A stretch of DNA of 64,000 nt from an uncultured Roseburia sp. (GCA_947647505.1 CANSKO010000002.1:62001-126000); one strand, 5' to 3'; counted from the stretch's first letter, positions 15,853 through 24,235 are shown. Notes: a model not told the origin generated them from the letters alone. Numbers and translations: made by a program.

Positions 15853-16976
15853 GAAGCTGCATGGGTATCTGGATGTTTTTGTTTTGCGCGCTTTCTTTCG
15901 GTATGACGGTAAGGGCGTCGGAACCGGAAGATCTGATGGAAGAAATGGATTTTACGGAAATCAGCCGTTTTCTGGACGATGAAAAGGACGTTCCCGTTTC
16001 GTTTGAGGAAGTGATGCGCGCGCTGCTTAAAGGAGGTGATATTTCGTATGAAACGATGGGAGATTACATCAAGGATCTGTTGCTGTCGGGCTTTTCTTCA
16101 CATAAGCAGCTTGTGGTCTGGCTTCTGGCAGTGTCCTTTGCATTCTCCATACTGAAAAATTATGCAAAGAGCTTTTCCAGCTCCTATGTTTCGGAAATCT
16201 GTTTTTTTCTGTGCTATTGTTTTATGATGGCGCTGCTGCTGCGGTCGTTTTCTTCTATGAATGAGACGGCGCTTGCAACGACGGAAAAAATGACGGGGTT
16301 TATGAAAGCTCTGATTCCGACGTATTGCATGGCGATTTCGTATACGATGAATCTGAATTCCTCCGCTGCGGCGTATTCGCTGATTTTTGCGGCGGTGTAT
16401 CTGGTGGAGTGGATGATTCGCTACGTGCTGGCGCCGCTGGTGCAGATTTACATTATGATGGAGTTTTTGAATCATTTTATGGAGGAGGAACGCTTTCACA
16501 GGATTTCGGAGCTGCTTTGCGATACGGTGCGCGTGCTGCTCAAAGGGTCCGTTACGGTGATTTTGGGCATCAACATCATTCAGGGCATGATCGCGCCGGC
16601 GATGGACCGTCTGGCCGGAAATACGATTGCCAAAACGATTCAGATGGTGCCCGGACTGGGAAACGCCGTCAATGGAATGGGGCAGATTTTTATCAGCTCC
16701 GGACTTGTGATCAAAAATTCCGTCGGCGCTGCGGCGCTCATTATTCTGACGATTTTGTGCGCTGTTCCATTTCTGAAAATGGCGGTTCTGGCAATCCTGT
16801 ATAAAGCGCTTTCGGCTATCTTAGAGCCGATTGCGGATAAGCGGCTTTCCGGCGGGATGAATGGCATTGCGAATGGTGGAATGCTGTATCTGAAAATTTT
16901 AAGTACAAGCTTTATGCTCTTCTTTCTGACGGTTGCGCTTACGGCCGCCGCAGTTGGCTTTGGAACGGGGGGATAG
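15849..16976 (+). CDS. spoIIIAE: Stage III sporulation protein AE
   Basis: A 375-residue polytopic membrane protein with a signal-peptide-like N-terminus (cleavage near VRA-SEP), an acidic extracellular stretch (about 20-70), then seven or eight transmembrane segments from about residue 85 on. SpoIIIAE is the largest membrane component of the SpoIIIA channel. Start and stop are tightly packed with neighbours (4-base overlap upstream, 2-base gap downstream). Confidence 0.93.
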   Translation: MRSCMGIWMFLFCALSFGMTVRASEPEDLMEEMDFTEISRFLDDEKDVPVSFEEVMRALLKGGDISYETMGDYIKDLLLSGFSSHKQLVVWLLAVSFAFSILKNYAKSFSSSYVSEICFFLCYCFMMALLLRSFSSMNETALATTEKMTGFMKALIPTYCMAISYTMNLNSSAAAYSLIFAAVYLVEWMIRYVLAPLVQIYIMMEFLNHFMEEERFHRISELLCDTVRVLLKGSVTVILGINIIQGMIAPAMDRLAGNTIAKTIQMVPGLGNAVNGMGQIFISSGLVIKNSVGAAALIILTILCAVPFLKMAVLAILYKALSAILEPIADKRLSGGMNGIANGGMLYLKILSTSFMLFFLTVALTAAAVGFGTGG

Positions 16977-16978
16977 CG

Positions 16979-17515
16979 ATGGATCACGTAGTGGGGTGGG
17001 TTAAAAATTACAGCATGGTGTTTCTGCTGATGACGGTTTTGACTTCGGTTGCGGCGAAAAAAGAATATCGGAAATACATCCAGTTATTTGTGGAAATTAT
17101 TCTGGTCATCACGCTGGCAGGGCCTTTGCTTGGGGCGCTGGGCAAATCGAACGATTTGTTTGAAAAAATTTCGTATGACAGCTTCTGGCAGGGACTGGAA
17201 GGGATGAAGCTGGATCAGGAGAAGATCGATTTTATACAGGAAGAGGCGTACCTTTCGTATTATGAAAAGGCGATTGCGGCCGATGTGAAGCTGATGGCGG
17301 AGGAGGCCGGATATGCGGCGCTTGCCGTGTCTGTAACGCTAAGCGATGCGTTTGAGGTGGAAGCGCTGGAGCTTGAGGTGGCAAGGCAGGATACAGAAAA
17401 AGTGATTGTAGGAACGGTGGGAGAGAAGCCGGAGAGCGGGGAAATTACGGCATTGCGGGAAAAGATTGCCGCGCATTACCAGGTGGATGCACAGACGGTT
17501 TCCATCGTGGATTAG
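16979..17515 (+). CDS. spoIIIAF: Stage III sporulation protein AF
   Basis: A 178-residue protein with two N-terminal transmembrane segments (about 9-25 and 35-54) followed by a soluble ring-building-motif-type domain, as in SpoIIIAF. The C-terminus is an acidic alpha/beta region ending in DAQTVSIVD. It lies directly after spoIIIAE and before spoIIIAG. Confidence 0.88.
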   Translation: MDHVVGWVKNYSMVFLLMTVLTSVAAKKEYRKYIQLFVEIILVITLAGPLLGALGKSNDLFEKISYDSFWQGLEGMKLDQEKIDFIQEEAYLSYYEKAIAADVKLMAEEAGYAALAVSVTLSDAFEVEALELEVARQDTEKVIVGTVGEKPESGEITALREKIAAHYQVDAQTVSIVD

Positions 17516-17529
17516 TTTGGGAGGCATGC

Positions 17530-18132
17530 GTGAAGCTGAAGGATTTTTTTCAAAACAGGTCATGGAAGAAATGGGAAAAAAGCCAGTGGAGCATTCTGAT
17601 TCTGGTAGGCATGCTTCTGATGGTGATTGCAATTCCGACAAAGGACAAGGAAAAGGAAGTGCAGAAATTGCAGGAGGAGGTCGGGGAGGATGCCGCGCGC
17701 GCCGCGGAAGTGGAAAAAGAGGACTATGTGCGAAAGCTGGAACAGCGGCTTTGTGATACGCTCTCAAGACTGGAGGGGGCCGGCGCGGTGGAGGTGATGA
17801 TTACGCTGGAAGATTCCGGCGAGAGCATTGTGGAAAAAGACACTTCGAATGAAACGTCAACGCTGCAGGAGGCGGACAGCGCGGGAGGAAGCCGGTCGGA
17901 AAAAAACGCGCAGACGGCGCGGTCAACGGTTTACCGCGAAGAAAGCAGCGAAAAAACGCCTTTCATAGGAAAAGAAATGACGCCGAAAGTCGCCGGCGTA
18001 CTGGTTGTTGCGCAGGGAGGCGATCAGACTGCGGTAAAGCAAAATATTTCTGAAGCAGTGATGGCATTATTCCAAATTGACGTGAATAGAATAAAAGTAG
18101 TTAAGATGAATATGCAGGAGGAAGAATATTGA
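17530..18132 (+). CDS. spoIIIAG: Stage III sporulation protein AG
   Basis: A 200-residue protein with one transmembrane segment (about 19-36), a coiled and charged stretch, and a C-terminal ring-building domain (GAGAVEVMITLEDSGE, then VAGVLVVAQGGDQTAVK). SpoIIIAG forms the large ring in the intermembrane space. The start is GTG at 17530 behind GGGAGGC. It overlaps spoIIIAH by 4 bases. Confidence 0.92.
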   Translation: MKLKDFFQNRSWKKWEKSQWSILILVGMLLMVIAIPTKDKEKEVQKLQEEVGEDAARAAEVEKEDYVRKLEQRLCDTLSRLEGAGAVEVMITLEDSGESIVEKDTSNETSTLQEADSAGGSRSEKNAQTARSTVYREESSEKTPFIGKEMTPKVAGVLVVAQGGDQTAVKQNISEAVMALFQIDVNRIKVVKMNMQEEEY

Positions 18133-18977
18133 AAAAGAAATTGAAGAAGAATCAAATCATCATTACAGCGCTGGCGCTTATGATTGCGGTTGCCGGATAT
18201 GTCAGCTATACAAGAAGCAACTTAGACGGCGCAGCTACGGAAACAAGCGCGGATATTTCGGAGGATTCTTATGAAATCTCCGATAATCCAATCCTGGAGG
18301 GCGATATTTTTACGGATACGGGAGATGGGAACCCGGATGTGGCGCAGGCGGAGAACGGCGGTACGGACGTTGCTTTAGACGAAGACGCGGCGGAGGCCGG
18401 AGCGGACGCGGCGCAAAGCGGAGCGGAATTAAATCCGGGAGAAGCCGTGCTTACAAGCTCGACGGTAAACAATGTGGATTTTGCGGCTGAGATGAAGCTG
18501 TCCAGGGAACAGGTGCGCGCCAAAAATAAAGAAACGCTGCTTGGCATCGTCAACAGCACGACGCTGACGGATGAGCAGAAGCAGGCGGCCGTCGATCAGA
18601 TGATTGCGTTGACGGATGTGGCGGAACGGGAAGCGGCGGCGGAAATGCTTTTAGAGGCCAAAGGCTTTACGGACGTTGTAGTCAGCATTACGGAAGATAT
18701 GGTAGACGTCGTTTTGAATATGGGAGACGTTACCGATGCAAAACGGGCGCAGATTGAGGATATTGTGAAGCGCAAGACGAATATCAGCGCGGAGCACATT
18801 GTGATCACGCCGATTGATACGACGGCGCAGACAGAGAGTGGGACGCAGACGGAAAGTGAAACGCAGCAGGATAGCGGGACGCAGACGGAAGGAAGCGAGA
18901 CGGCGGGAACGTCCGGCACGGCAGAAATGACAGAGTCGACAGAATCGGAGAATACGGAGGGGACTTCTTCCAAGTAA
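18129..18977 (+). CDS. spoIIIAH: Stage III sporulation protein AH
   Basis: A 282-residue protein with an N-terminal transmembrane segment (about 9-25), an acidic linker, and the YscJ/FliF-like ring domain (about 120-220; AAAEMLLEAKGFTDVVVSI, then IEDIVKRKTNISAEHIVITP). SpoIIIAH faces the forespore protein SpoIIQ. A Thr/Glu/Ser/Gln-rich low-complexity tail of about 50 residues built from TESGTQTESE-like units follows the domain and looks like a lineage-specific extension. Last gene of the operon. Confidence 0.92.
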   Translation: MKKKLKKNQIIITALALMIAVAGYVSYTRSNLDGAATETSADISEDSYEISDNPILEGDIFTDTGDGNPDVAQAENGGTDVALDEDAAEAGADAAQSGAELNPGEAVLTSSTVNNVDFAAEMKLSREQVRAKNKETLLGIVNSTTLTDEQKQAAVDQMIALTDVAEREAAAEMLLEAKGFTDVVVSITEDMVDVVLNMGDVTDAKRAQIEDIVKRKTNISAEHIVITPIDTTAQTESGTQTESETQQDSGTQTEGSETAGTSGTAEMTESTESENTEGTSSK

Positions 18978-18980
18978 CGG

Positions 18981-19026
18981 AAAAAAGGAAGATTTCACAG
19001 CGTGCGCATGTGAAATCTTCCTTTTT
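18981..19026. terminator. Bidirectional terminator between spoIIIAH and cotJC
   Basis: An AAAAAAGGAAGATTTCACA arm pairs with TGTGAAATCTTCCTTTTT. A T-run follows on the plus strand and an A-run (T-run on the minus strand) on the other side, so it can end both spoIIIA transcription and the convergent cotJ transcript. Confidence 0.9.
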
Positions 19027-19027
19027 A

Positions 19028-19454
19028 TTATTTGCAACCGCAGTTTTTGTCGATAACGGGATTGCATGCGTAGAAGTTTTTGGAGTCGAGGCGTTCCTGG
19101 ATCAGCCGCAGCGCTTCGCCAAACCTCTGGAAGTGCACAATTTCCCTTGCACGCAGGAAGCGGATCGGGTCAATGACGTCAGGATCTTTGACAACGCGCA
19201 GGATGTTGTCGTAGGTGCTTCTGGCTTTCTGTTCGGCTGCCATATCCTCCACAATATCCGTGATCGGATCGCCTTTTACCTGGAATTCACAGGCATTTTG
19301 CGGAACGCCGCCGGCTGCCTGCGGCCATACGCCAAGGGTGTGGTCAATATAATATTCACCAAAACCGGATTCTTTGATTTCTTCCGGCGTTAAGTTGCGG
19401 GTGAGCTGGTGCACGATGGTGGCTACCATTTCGAAGTGGGCCATTTCTTCTGTG
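19028..19454 (-). CDS. cotJC: cotJC 3' part (C-terminal segment of a manganese-catalase-like spore coat protein)
   Basis: From TEEMAHFEMVATIVHQL to the stop, this encodes the C-terminal 141 residues of CotJC, including the ExxH metal ligands (EEMAH) and the later EDMAAEQ and REIVHFQRF ligand regions. The catalase N-terminus is missing here: upstream of LGTEEM the frame runs into element sequence with an unrelated chimeric extension (SNRNITDAS and beyond). The missing N-terminus lies at 27295-27479 on the same strand. Joining 27295 to 19454 yields 612 bases, exactly 204 codons with stop, and a perfect CotJC junction (VLTDIG-TEEMAH). CotJC is a coat protein of the ferritin-like manganese catalase family. 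Confidence 0.93.
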
Positions 19455-19480
19455 CCCAGAGAAGCATCGGTAATGTTCCG
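19455..19480. repeat. Left end of the cotJC element: inverted arm plus CC core (att site)
   Basis: The central CC is at 19455-19456 and the 24-bp arm occupies 19457-19480. Read on the minus strand it begins CGGAACATT and ends CTTCTCTG. It matches the right-end arm (27271-27294) at 20 of 24 positions in inverted orientation. This is the expected layout of a serine-recombinase attachment half-site. Confidence 0.8.
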
Positions 19481-19561
19481 GTTACTGTATTTTGGGACGG
19501 GCATGATACGGTGGGATTTCCGATACATAGCTTTTCGACGTTTGAGAGAATAAAGAAGCAT

Positions 19562-19608
19562 GTTGTAACACTTTATCTTACAACTGAAATATGTTATACT
19601 CATTTCAG
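19562..19608 (+). promoter_or_regulatory. Promoter and inverted repeats upstream of the Rrf2 regulator
   Basis: GTTGTAA at 19562-19568 and TTACAAC at 19578-19584 form an inverted repeat with a 9-base spacer. A second pair, CTGAAAT (19584-19590) and ATTTCAG (19602-19608), brackets a -10 TATACT (19595-19600). The -35 region is poor. The TTGTAA/TTACAA half-sites recur upstream of the next gene (20181-20226), so autoregulation by the Rrf2 protein is plausible. Confidence 0.5.
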
Positions 19609-19635
19609 AAATATGGAACAAGGAGAATTTAAAAT

Positions 19636-20079
19636 ATGCAGATTTCAAGTCGGTTTACCGTCGCAGTTCATATATTTGCCTGTATAGCTGCATTTGAAAA
19701 AGACTATAAATTAACAAGTGATTTTTTGGCAGGGAGCGTTAATGTGAATCCGGTCGTCATTCGCAGAATCCTGCAGCAGTTAAAGGCGGCAAATCTCATA
19801 ACCGTATCAAGAGGCGGCGGTGGCGCGTCTATTGTAAAGCCCTTGAATGAAATCACCCTTTTTGATGTGTATAATGCTGTCGAATGTGTGGAGAATGGAA
19901 AGTTATTTCATTTTCACGAAAATCCGAATCCCAAATGCCCTGTTGGGAGAAATATTCACAATGCTTTAGATGATAAATTACATCGTATTCAACAGGCAAT
20001 GGAGAATGAAATGTGCAAAATAACAATCTTTGATATAGTAAAAGACACACAGGCTTATATAGAGCAAGAAAATAAATGA
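19636..20079 (+). CDS. Rrf2-family transcriptional regulator
   Basis: A 147-residue protein beginning MQISSRFTVAVHIFACIAAF. It has the Rrf2 winged helix (TSDFLAGSVNVNPVVIRRILQQL, wing ISVSRGGGG-like as ITVSRGGGGASIV) and the typical LFDVYNAVE block. The effector region has one cysteine in PNPKCPVG rather than the three of IscR/NsrR, so Fe-S binding of the classical kind is doubtful. It resembles the YwnA-type subgroup. It is the first gene inside the element and is followed by a terminator and then the regulated-looking operon. An AAGGAGAA site precedes the ATG. Confidence 0.85.
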   Translation: MQISSRFTVAVHIFACIAAFEKDYKLTSDFLAGSVNVNPVVIRRILQQLKAANLITVSRGGGGASIVKPLNEITLFDVYNAVECVENGKLFHFHENPNPKCPVGRNIHNALDDKLHRIQQAMENEMCKITIFDIVKDTQAYIEQENK

Positions 20080-20101
20080 TGTGAATATAGGAACAGAGTC
20101 A

Positions 20102-20136
20102 GCCATCCCTTACCATTCATTTTGGGGTGGTTTTTT
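20102..20136 (+). terminator. Terminator after the Rrf2 gene
   Basis: CCATCCC (20103-20109) can pair with GGGGTGG (20124-20130), followed by six T. It separates the regulator from the downstream operon. Confidence 0.65.
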
Positions 20137-20174
20137 ATACGTAAAATAGTTTTAAGAAAACCTCAATGTAACTA

Positions 20175-20226
20175 TTGATATTACAACAAAGGCATGTTAC
20201 AATTGTTGTAATTGAGATAGTTACAA
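20175..20226 (+). promoter_or_regulatory. Promoter with overlapping Rrf2-type operators for the redox/transport operon
   Basis: TTGATA (20175-20180), a 17-base spacer and TACAAT (20198-20203) make a good promoter. A palindrome TTACAA-TTG-TTGTAA lies at 20197-20211, directly over the -10, with further TTACAA half-sites at 20181-20186 and 20221-20226. The same half-site occurs before the Rrf2 gene. Repression by that Rrf2 protein is inferred. Confidence 0.65.
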
Positions 20227-20254
20227 CAATAATTTTTCTTATGGAGGAATGGAC

Positions 20255-20857
20255 ATGGATGCTCAGAGATGCCTGGAAATTTTACGGGAAGTAAAGGATG
20301 TTGCGTTTGCTACGGTGGATGAAAACGGACTTCCTCAAATACGTATGATTGATGTGATGATCGTTGAAAAGGAAAAAATGTATTTTTGTACAGCAAGAGG
20401 AAAAAACTTTTACTGTCAGGTTGTCAAAAGCGGTCAGGTTGCGGTTACAGGAATGAATCAAGAATTTCAGATGGTACGGTTAAATGGCACGGCGAAAAAA
20501 CTGGAGGAGCAAAGAAAATGGATTGACAGAATTTTTAAAGAAAATCCGTCGATGAATGCAGTTTATCCAGAGGAAAGCAGATATGTGCTGGAGGCGTTCT
20601 GCATTGAGGATGGCTCTGTTGAGTTTTTTGACTTAGGAAAAGGGCAGATTGTCAGAGAAAGCTTCACGTTCGGAAATGCTGCGGCAAAAAAATCAGGATT
20701 TCACATTTCAGATGGCTGTATTCATTGCGGAAAGTGCGAGCGTATTTGCCCACAGAAATGTATAGCGGATGATAAAATCAATCAAAATCATTGCCTGCAT
20801 TGTGGGCTGTGCGTCGAGGAATGCCCTGTCGGAGCCATTAAAAAAAGAGGAGAATAA
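20255..20857 (+). CDS. Pyridoxamine-5'-phosphate-oxidase-like FMN-barrel protein fused to a 2[4Fe-4S] ferredoxin domain
   Basis: A 200-residue protein. Residues about 1-125 form an FMN-binding split barrel (VAFATVDENGLPQIRMID, then MYFCTARGKNFYCQV). Residues about 145-200 carry two clusters, CIHCGKCERICPQKC and CLHCGLCVEECPVG. It is probably an electron-transfer flavoprotein or reductase; the substrate is unknown. GGAGGA at 20243-20248 fits the ATG at 20255; an in-frame ATG at 20249 abuts the site. It is followed after 2 bases by the transporter gene and so belongs to the same operon under the palindrome-covered promoter. Confidence 0.85.
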   Translation: MDAQRCLEILREVKDVAFATVDENGLPQIRMIDVMIVEKEKMYFCTARGKNFYCQVVKSGQVAVTGMNQEFQMVRLNGTAKKLEEQRKWIDRIFKENPSMNAVYPEESRYVLEAFCIEDGSVEFFDLGKGQIVRESFTFGNAAAKKSGFHISDGCIHCGKCERICPQKCIADDKINQNHCLHCGLCVEECPVGAIKKRGE

Positions 20858-20859
20858 AG

Positions 20860-22398
20860 ATGTTGCAGAATATGTGGTTACTTTTTATAGAAAGAAAAGA
20901 GTTCTTTTTGGATTTGCTGTGGGAGCATTTAGAGATTTCTCTGCTTGCGATTATAATAGCGGTTTTATTCGGTGGCATGATCGGAATTTTAATCAGCGAA
21001 TTTCAAAAAACAGCAAAACTTACTTTGGGCGCAATCAACTTCCTGTATACCATACCGTCAATTTCTATGCTTGGATTTTTAATTCCGTTTTCGGGCATTG
21101 GAAATGCCACCGCTGTCATTGCTTTGACCGTTTATGCCCTTTTGCCGATGGTAAGGAATACGCACACGGGAATGACAAATGTGGATCCTGCTATTTTAGA
21201 AGCGGCAAAAGGCATGGGAAGCACAAGAATGCAAATACTTTTCAAAATTAAGCTTCCGCTTGCGATGCCTGTTATTTTGTCCGGGATTCGTAATATGGTT
21301 ACAATGACAATCGCCCTTGCAGGCATTGCTTCATTCATTGGCGCAGGTGGCCTGGGCGTTGTGATTTATAGAGGCATCACCACAAATAATGCCGCAATGA
21401 CCATGGCCGGCAGCTTGCTCATTGCCCTGCTTGCTTTGGCAACGGATTTCTTGCTTGGATTTATGGAAAAGCGAATTGGAAAGCGCAGCGTAAAAGCGAA
21501 AAAGGCAAACCGCGTCATGGCAATTGCGGCTCTTTTGATTTGCCTGTGCGTGATTGTTGGGATGCTGCTCCCAGTGAATAGGCGGGATACCCTGCATATT
21601 GCGACAAAGCCGATGACAGAGCAATATGTGTTGGGTGAGATGTTGGACATTCTGATTGAGCAGGATACCGATTTGAATGTAGAGCTAACGCAAGGCGTAG
21701 GCGGGGGGACGTCAAATATTCAGCCTGCAATGGAAAGCGGTGAATTTGACATCTATCCCGAATATACGGGGACAGGTTGGAATATGGTTTTGAAAAAAGA
21801 GGGCCTGTATACCGAAGAGTTATTTGAGGCAATGCAGGACGAGTATAAAAATTCACTCAATCTGCAATGGGTTGGGATGTACGGCTTCAATAATACCTAT
21901 GGCTTGGCTGTTCGTCGTGAAATTGCTGAAACATACCATATCAAAACGTATTCAGACTTGAAATCCGTATCGGATCAGCTTATATTCGGCGCGGAATATG
22001 ATTTTTTTGAGCGTGAGGACGGCTATGATGCGCTTTGTGACGCCTATGGCTTTGCATTCAAAAGAACGATGGATATGGATATTGGATTGAAATACCAGGC
22101 AATCAATCAGGGGAAAATTGATGTGATGACTATTTTCACCACGGACGGGCAGTTAAGCGTTTCCGATGTTGCTGTTTTGGAAGATGATGAGAATTTCTAT
22201 CCTTCTTATTTATGCGGGAATGTGATCCGTTCTGAAATTTTGGAACAGCATCCCGAATTGATGGAGCTGTTCAACAAGCTTACGGATGTCATTTCCGATG
22301 AAGACATGGCGCAAATGAACTACGCTGTCGAGAGTGAGGGGAAAGGGACGCGAGAAGTAGCCGAAGCATTTTTACAAAATGCGGGCCTTTTGAAATGA
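20860..22398 (+). CDS. ABC transporter permease fused to its substrate-binding domain (OpuB/EgtU type)
   Basis: A 512-residue protein. The N-terminal half (about 1-225) is an OpuBB-like permease with about six transmembrane segments and the EAAKGMGSTRMQILFKIKLP coupling motif. The C-terminal half (about 240-512) is an OpuBC/ProX-like binding domain (IATKPMTEQYVLGEMLDILI, EYTGTGW, and a late YPSYLCGNVIR). Fused permease-binding proteins of this type transport glycine betaine, choline, carnitine or, in EgtU, ergothioneine; the ligand cannot be decided here. The neighbouring redox gene makes a thiol or betaine-type ligand attractive, but this is inference. It lies 10 bases before the ATPase gene. 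Confidence 0.88.
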   Translation: MLQNMWLLFIERKEFFLDLLWEHLEISLLAIIIAVLFGGMIGILISEFQKTAKLTLGAINFLYTIPSISMLGFLIPFSGIGNATAVIALTVYALLPMVRNTHTGMTNVDPAILEAAKGMGSTRMQILFKIKLPLAMPVILSGIRNMVTMTIALAGIASFIGAGGLGVVIYRGITTNNAAMTMAGSLLIALLALATDFLLGFMEKRIGKRSVKAKKANRVMAIAALLICLCVIVGMLLPVNRRDTLHIATKPMTEQYVLGEMLDILIEQDTDLNVELTQGVGGGTSNIQPAMESGEFDIYPEYTGTGWNMVLKKEGLYTEELFEAMQDEYKNSLNLQWVGMYGFNNTYGLAVRREIAETYHIKTYSDLKSVSDQLIFGAEYDFFEREDGYDALCDAYGFAFKRTMDMDIGLKYQAINQGKIDVMTIFTTDGQLSVSDVAVLEDDENFYPSYLCGNVIRSEILEQHPELMELFNKLTDVISDEDMAQMNYAVESEGKGTREVAEAFLQNAGLLK

Positions 22399-22408
22399 GG
22401 TGCAGAAA

Positions 22409-23233
22409 ATGAGCATAGCGATTGAATTTAAGAATATTAAAAAAGCTTACGGGAACAAAGTGATACTGGATGACTTTAACCTTTCTGTTGCACAGGGTGA
22501 GTTTGTCACTGTCATCGGCTCTTCAGGATGCGGAAAAACGACAGCCTTAAAGATGGTAAACGGGCTGATCGAGCCGACGAGCGGTGATATTTTTGTAGAT
22601 GGAGAAAATATTCGAGAGAAAAACATGACGGAATTCCGTCGTAATATTGGATATGCAATTCAAGGCAGCGTTTTATTTCCTCACATGACAGTGGAGCAGA
22701 ACGTAGCTTATGTGCCTAATCTTCTCAATAAGAAGGACAAGGAAAAGACGAAGCTTGCAGTTTCTAAGTGGATGAAGCTCGTTGGCCTTGATGACGAATT
22801 AAAAGGCCGTTATCCTTCTGAACTGTCAGGCGGGCAGCAGCAAAGAGTTGGCATAGCGAGAGCGTTGGCGGCGTCCCCTAATATTCTTCTGATGGATGAG
22901 CCTTTCGGCGCGGTTGATGAAATTACTCGTGGGCAGCTGCAAAATGAATTGAAGCAAATCCATGAAAAAACAGGCATTACCATCTTGTTTGTGACGCATG
23001 ATATTTCTGAAGCGTTAAAGCTTGGCACAAAAGCGCTTGTTATGGATCAAGGGCAAATACAGCAGTATGGAAAAGCAGATGAGCTTTTGCGCAATCCCAA
23101 AACGGATTTTGTAAAGCAGTTGGTAGAGAAAGAGAGGCGTATCTGCCATTTGCCTGAGGAACGCCTAAAAAATTGTGAATACAGTTGGGCAGGCTGCTCT
23201 GCGGCAGCGGAACATGATGTCATGCCATTTTAG
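22409..23233 (+). CDS. ABC transporter ATP-binding protein (OpuA/OpuB type)
   Basis: A 274-residue ATPase. Walker A GSSGCGKTTALK is followed by the Q-loop YAIQGSVLFP, signature LSGGQQQRVGIARAL, Walker B ILLMDEPFGAVD and switch His FVTHDISEA. It lacks the C-terminal CBS pair of OpuAA-type osmoregulated ATPases and instead has a short Cys-containing tail (RICHLPEERLKNCEYSWAGC). It energises the fused permease/binding protein encoded 10 bases upstream. ATG at 22409 is chosen with GAGG upstream; GTG at 22400 is in frame. Confidence 0.9.
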   Translation: MSIAIEFKNIKKAYGNKVILDDFNLSVAQGEFVTVIGSSGCGKTTALKMVNGLIEPTSGDIFVDGENIREKNMTEFRRNIGYAIQGSVLFPHMTVEQNVAYVPNLLNKKDKEKTKLAVSKWMKLVGLDDELKGRYPSELSGGQQQRVGIARALAASPNILLMDEPFGAVDEITRGQLQNELKQIHEKTGITILFVTHDISEALKLGTKALVMDQGQIQQYGKADELLRNPKTDFVKQLVEKERRICHLPEERLKNCEYSWAGCSAAAEHDVMPF

Positions 23234-23253
23234 CCGGATGCATTCAGCGACCG

Positions 23254-23292
23254 CCCTCCGACTTCGCTTGTTGAAGTTTGGAGGGATTTTTA
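23254..23292 (+). terminator. Terminator of the element's transport operon
   Basis: CCCTCC-N-ACTTC pairs with GAAGT-TT-GGAGGG around a short loop, followed by a T-rich run (ATTTTTATTT). Confidence 0.8.
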
Positions 23293-23453
23293 TTTCATTA
23301 TTTGTTTTTGAGCGCTCTGCGCTTCGTTAAGCCCCTGTGCCGTATATCCGAAAGGTCGGAAATCGCCCCGGAAAACTGCCTATTTCCACGCTCTCAAAAT
23401 TGTGGTAAAATAAGAAAATAAGGGTTGTTTTGCAGATGAAAGGGATAAAACGT

Positions 23454-23924
23454 ATGTACAAACACTGCGACTCAGATGATTGTTATATCAGCCTCCATGA
23501 CTGCCGCGCTGAAAAAATGAGTTTTGATAAAGGAATTTTATCTTTTACTTTCCCTGACGGATTCTGGATAACGCAACAGCATTCTTTGAACAGTTCGGAG
23601 AATACCGTCTTAACAAGTTCTTCTCAAGTGGATTTTACAATTATTGGTGAAGAGATTTGCGGAATTGAAATTTCTATATTTAGGAAGAAAAGAAGTGGAA
23701 CGGTAATTCGAGAGGACTGGGAACCGCTAAATTTTATAAATGCTGTGAATGCAGGAGATTTTGAAATAGAATTTATTACGCAATATAAGAGTTATCAATC
23801 ATTTCTTTTCAAGTGTTGGGTATGGTTTAACAAAGAACCATATCATTCAGAATGTGAAATAATTTTACATAGTGGAAGGGTATTGTACCGTTGGAATGAT
23901 TTACGCTACGATCGTTGCTGGTAA
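23454..23924 (+). CDS. Hypothetical protein, unknown family
   Basis: A 156-residue protein (MYKHCDSDDCYISLHDCRAE...) without a signal peptide or membrane segment. It is beta-rich by eye, with aromatic-rich stretches (KCWVWFNKEPYHSEC) and an acidic-to-neutral character. Size and composition recall small immunity-type or cytosolic beta-sandwich proteins, but no family is recognised. The ATG at 23454 follows AAGGGAT; in-frame ATGs at 23433 and 23436 lie further upstream. Confidence 0.55.
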   Translation: MYKHCDSDDCYISLHDCRAEKMSFDKGILSFTFPDGFWITQQHSLNSSENTVLTSSSQVDFTIIGEEICGIEISIFRKKRSGTVIREDWEPLNFINAVNAGDFEIEFITQYKSYQSFLFKCWVWFNKEPYHSECEIILHSGRVLYRWNDLRYDRCW

Positions 23925-23967
23925 GACATTACTATATTGATTCATTCAGCAGGCAAGGAGGGAGAGC

Positions 23968-24206
23968 ATGGAGCTATCCATACAAGAACGATTGAAAGAC
24001 CTGCATGTGGAGCGTGGCTGACACTGGAACAGTTTGCGGAGCAGACCCGCAGTTCAGGCAGCTTATCGCCGCCCATCTTGACGAGGACGAGTTTTGCCGC
24101 CATGTGATACAGCGGGATATAGACGGCGTAGGAAGTGGCTGAAAAAGATTGCGGAGAAGTCGGACTTGCTGAAAAATCCTAACCCACGGCGGGGACGGAA
24201 GCAGAG
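23968..24206 (+). pseudogene. Decayed XRE-type HTH gene and mobile-element remnant
   Basis: ATG at 23968 behind GGAGGGAG opens MELSIQERLKDLHVERG, typical of an XRE regulator, then stops. Skipping one base continues LTLEQFAEQT. Further on, QLIAAHLDEDEFCRHVIQRD is readable in another frame, followed by a Lys/Arg-rich tail. These are fragments of genes common on Clostridial mobile elements, joined by deletions and frameshifts. Confidence 0.6.
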
Positions 24207-24235
24207 AATAATAAGTAAAATATGGAGAAAAATCA

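Noticed and set aside
16098-16804. Alternative frames over spoIIIAE
   Set aside because: Composition is that of shadow frames, and the spoIIIAE product is unambiguous.
19455-19648. Start of a 206-residue catalase-like protein at 19648
   Set aside because: The N-terminal 65 residues are translated element sequence with no resemblance to CotJC; the true CotJC start is at 27479.
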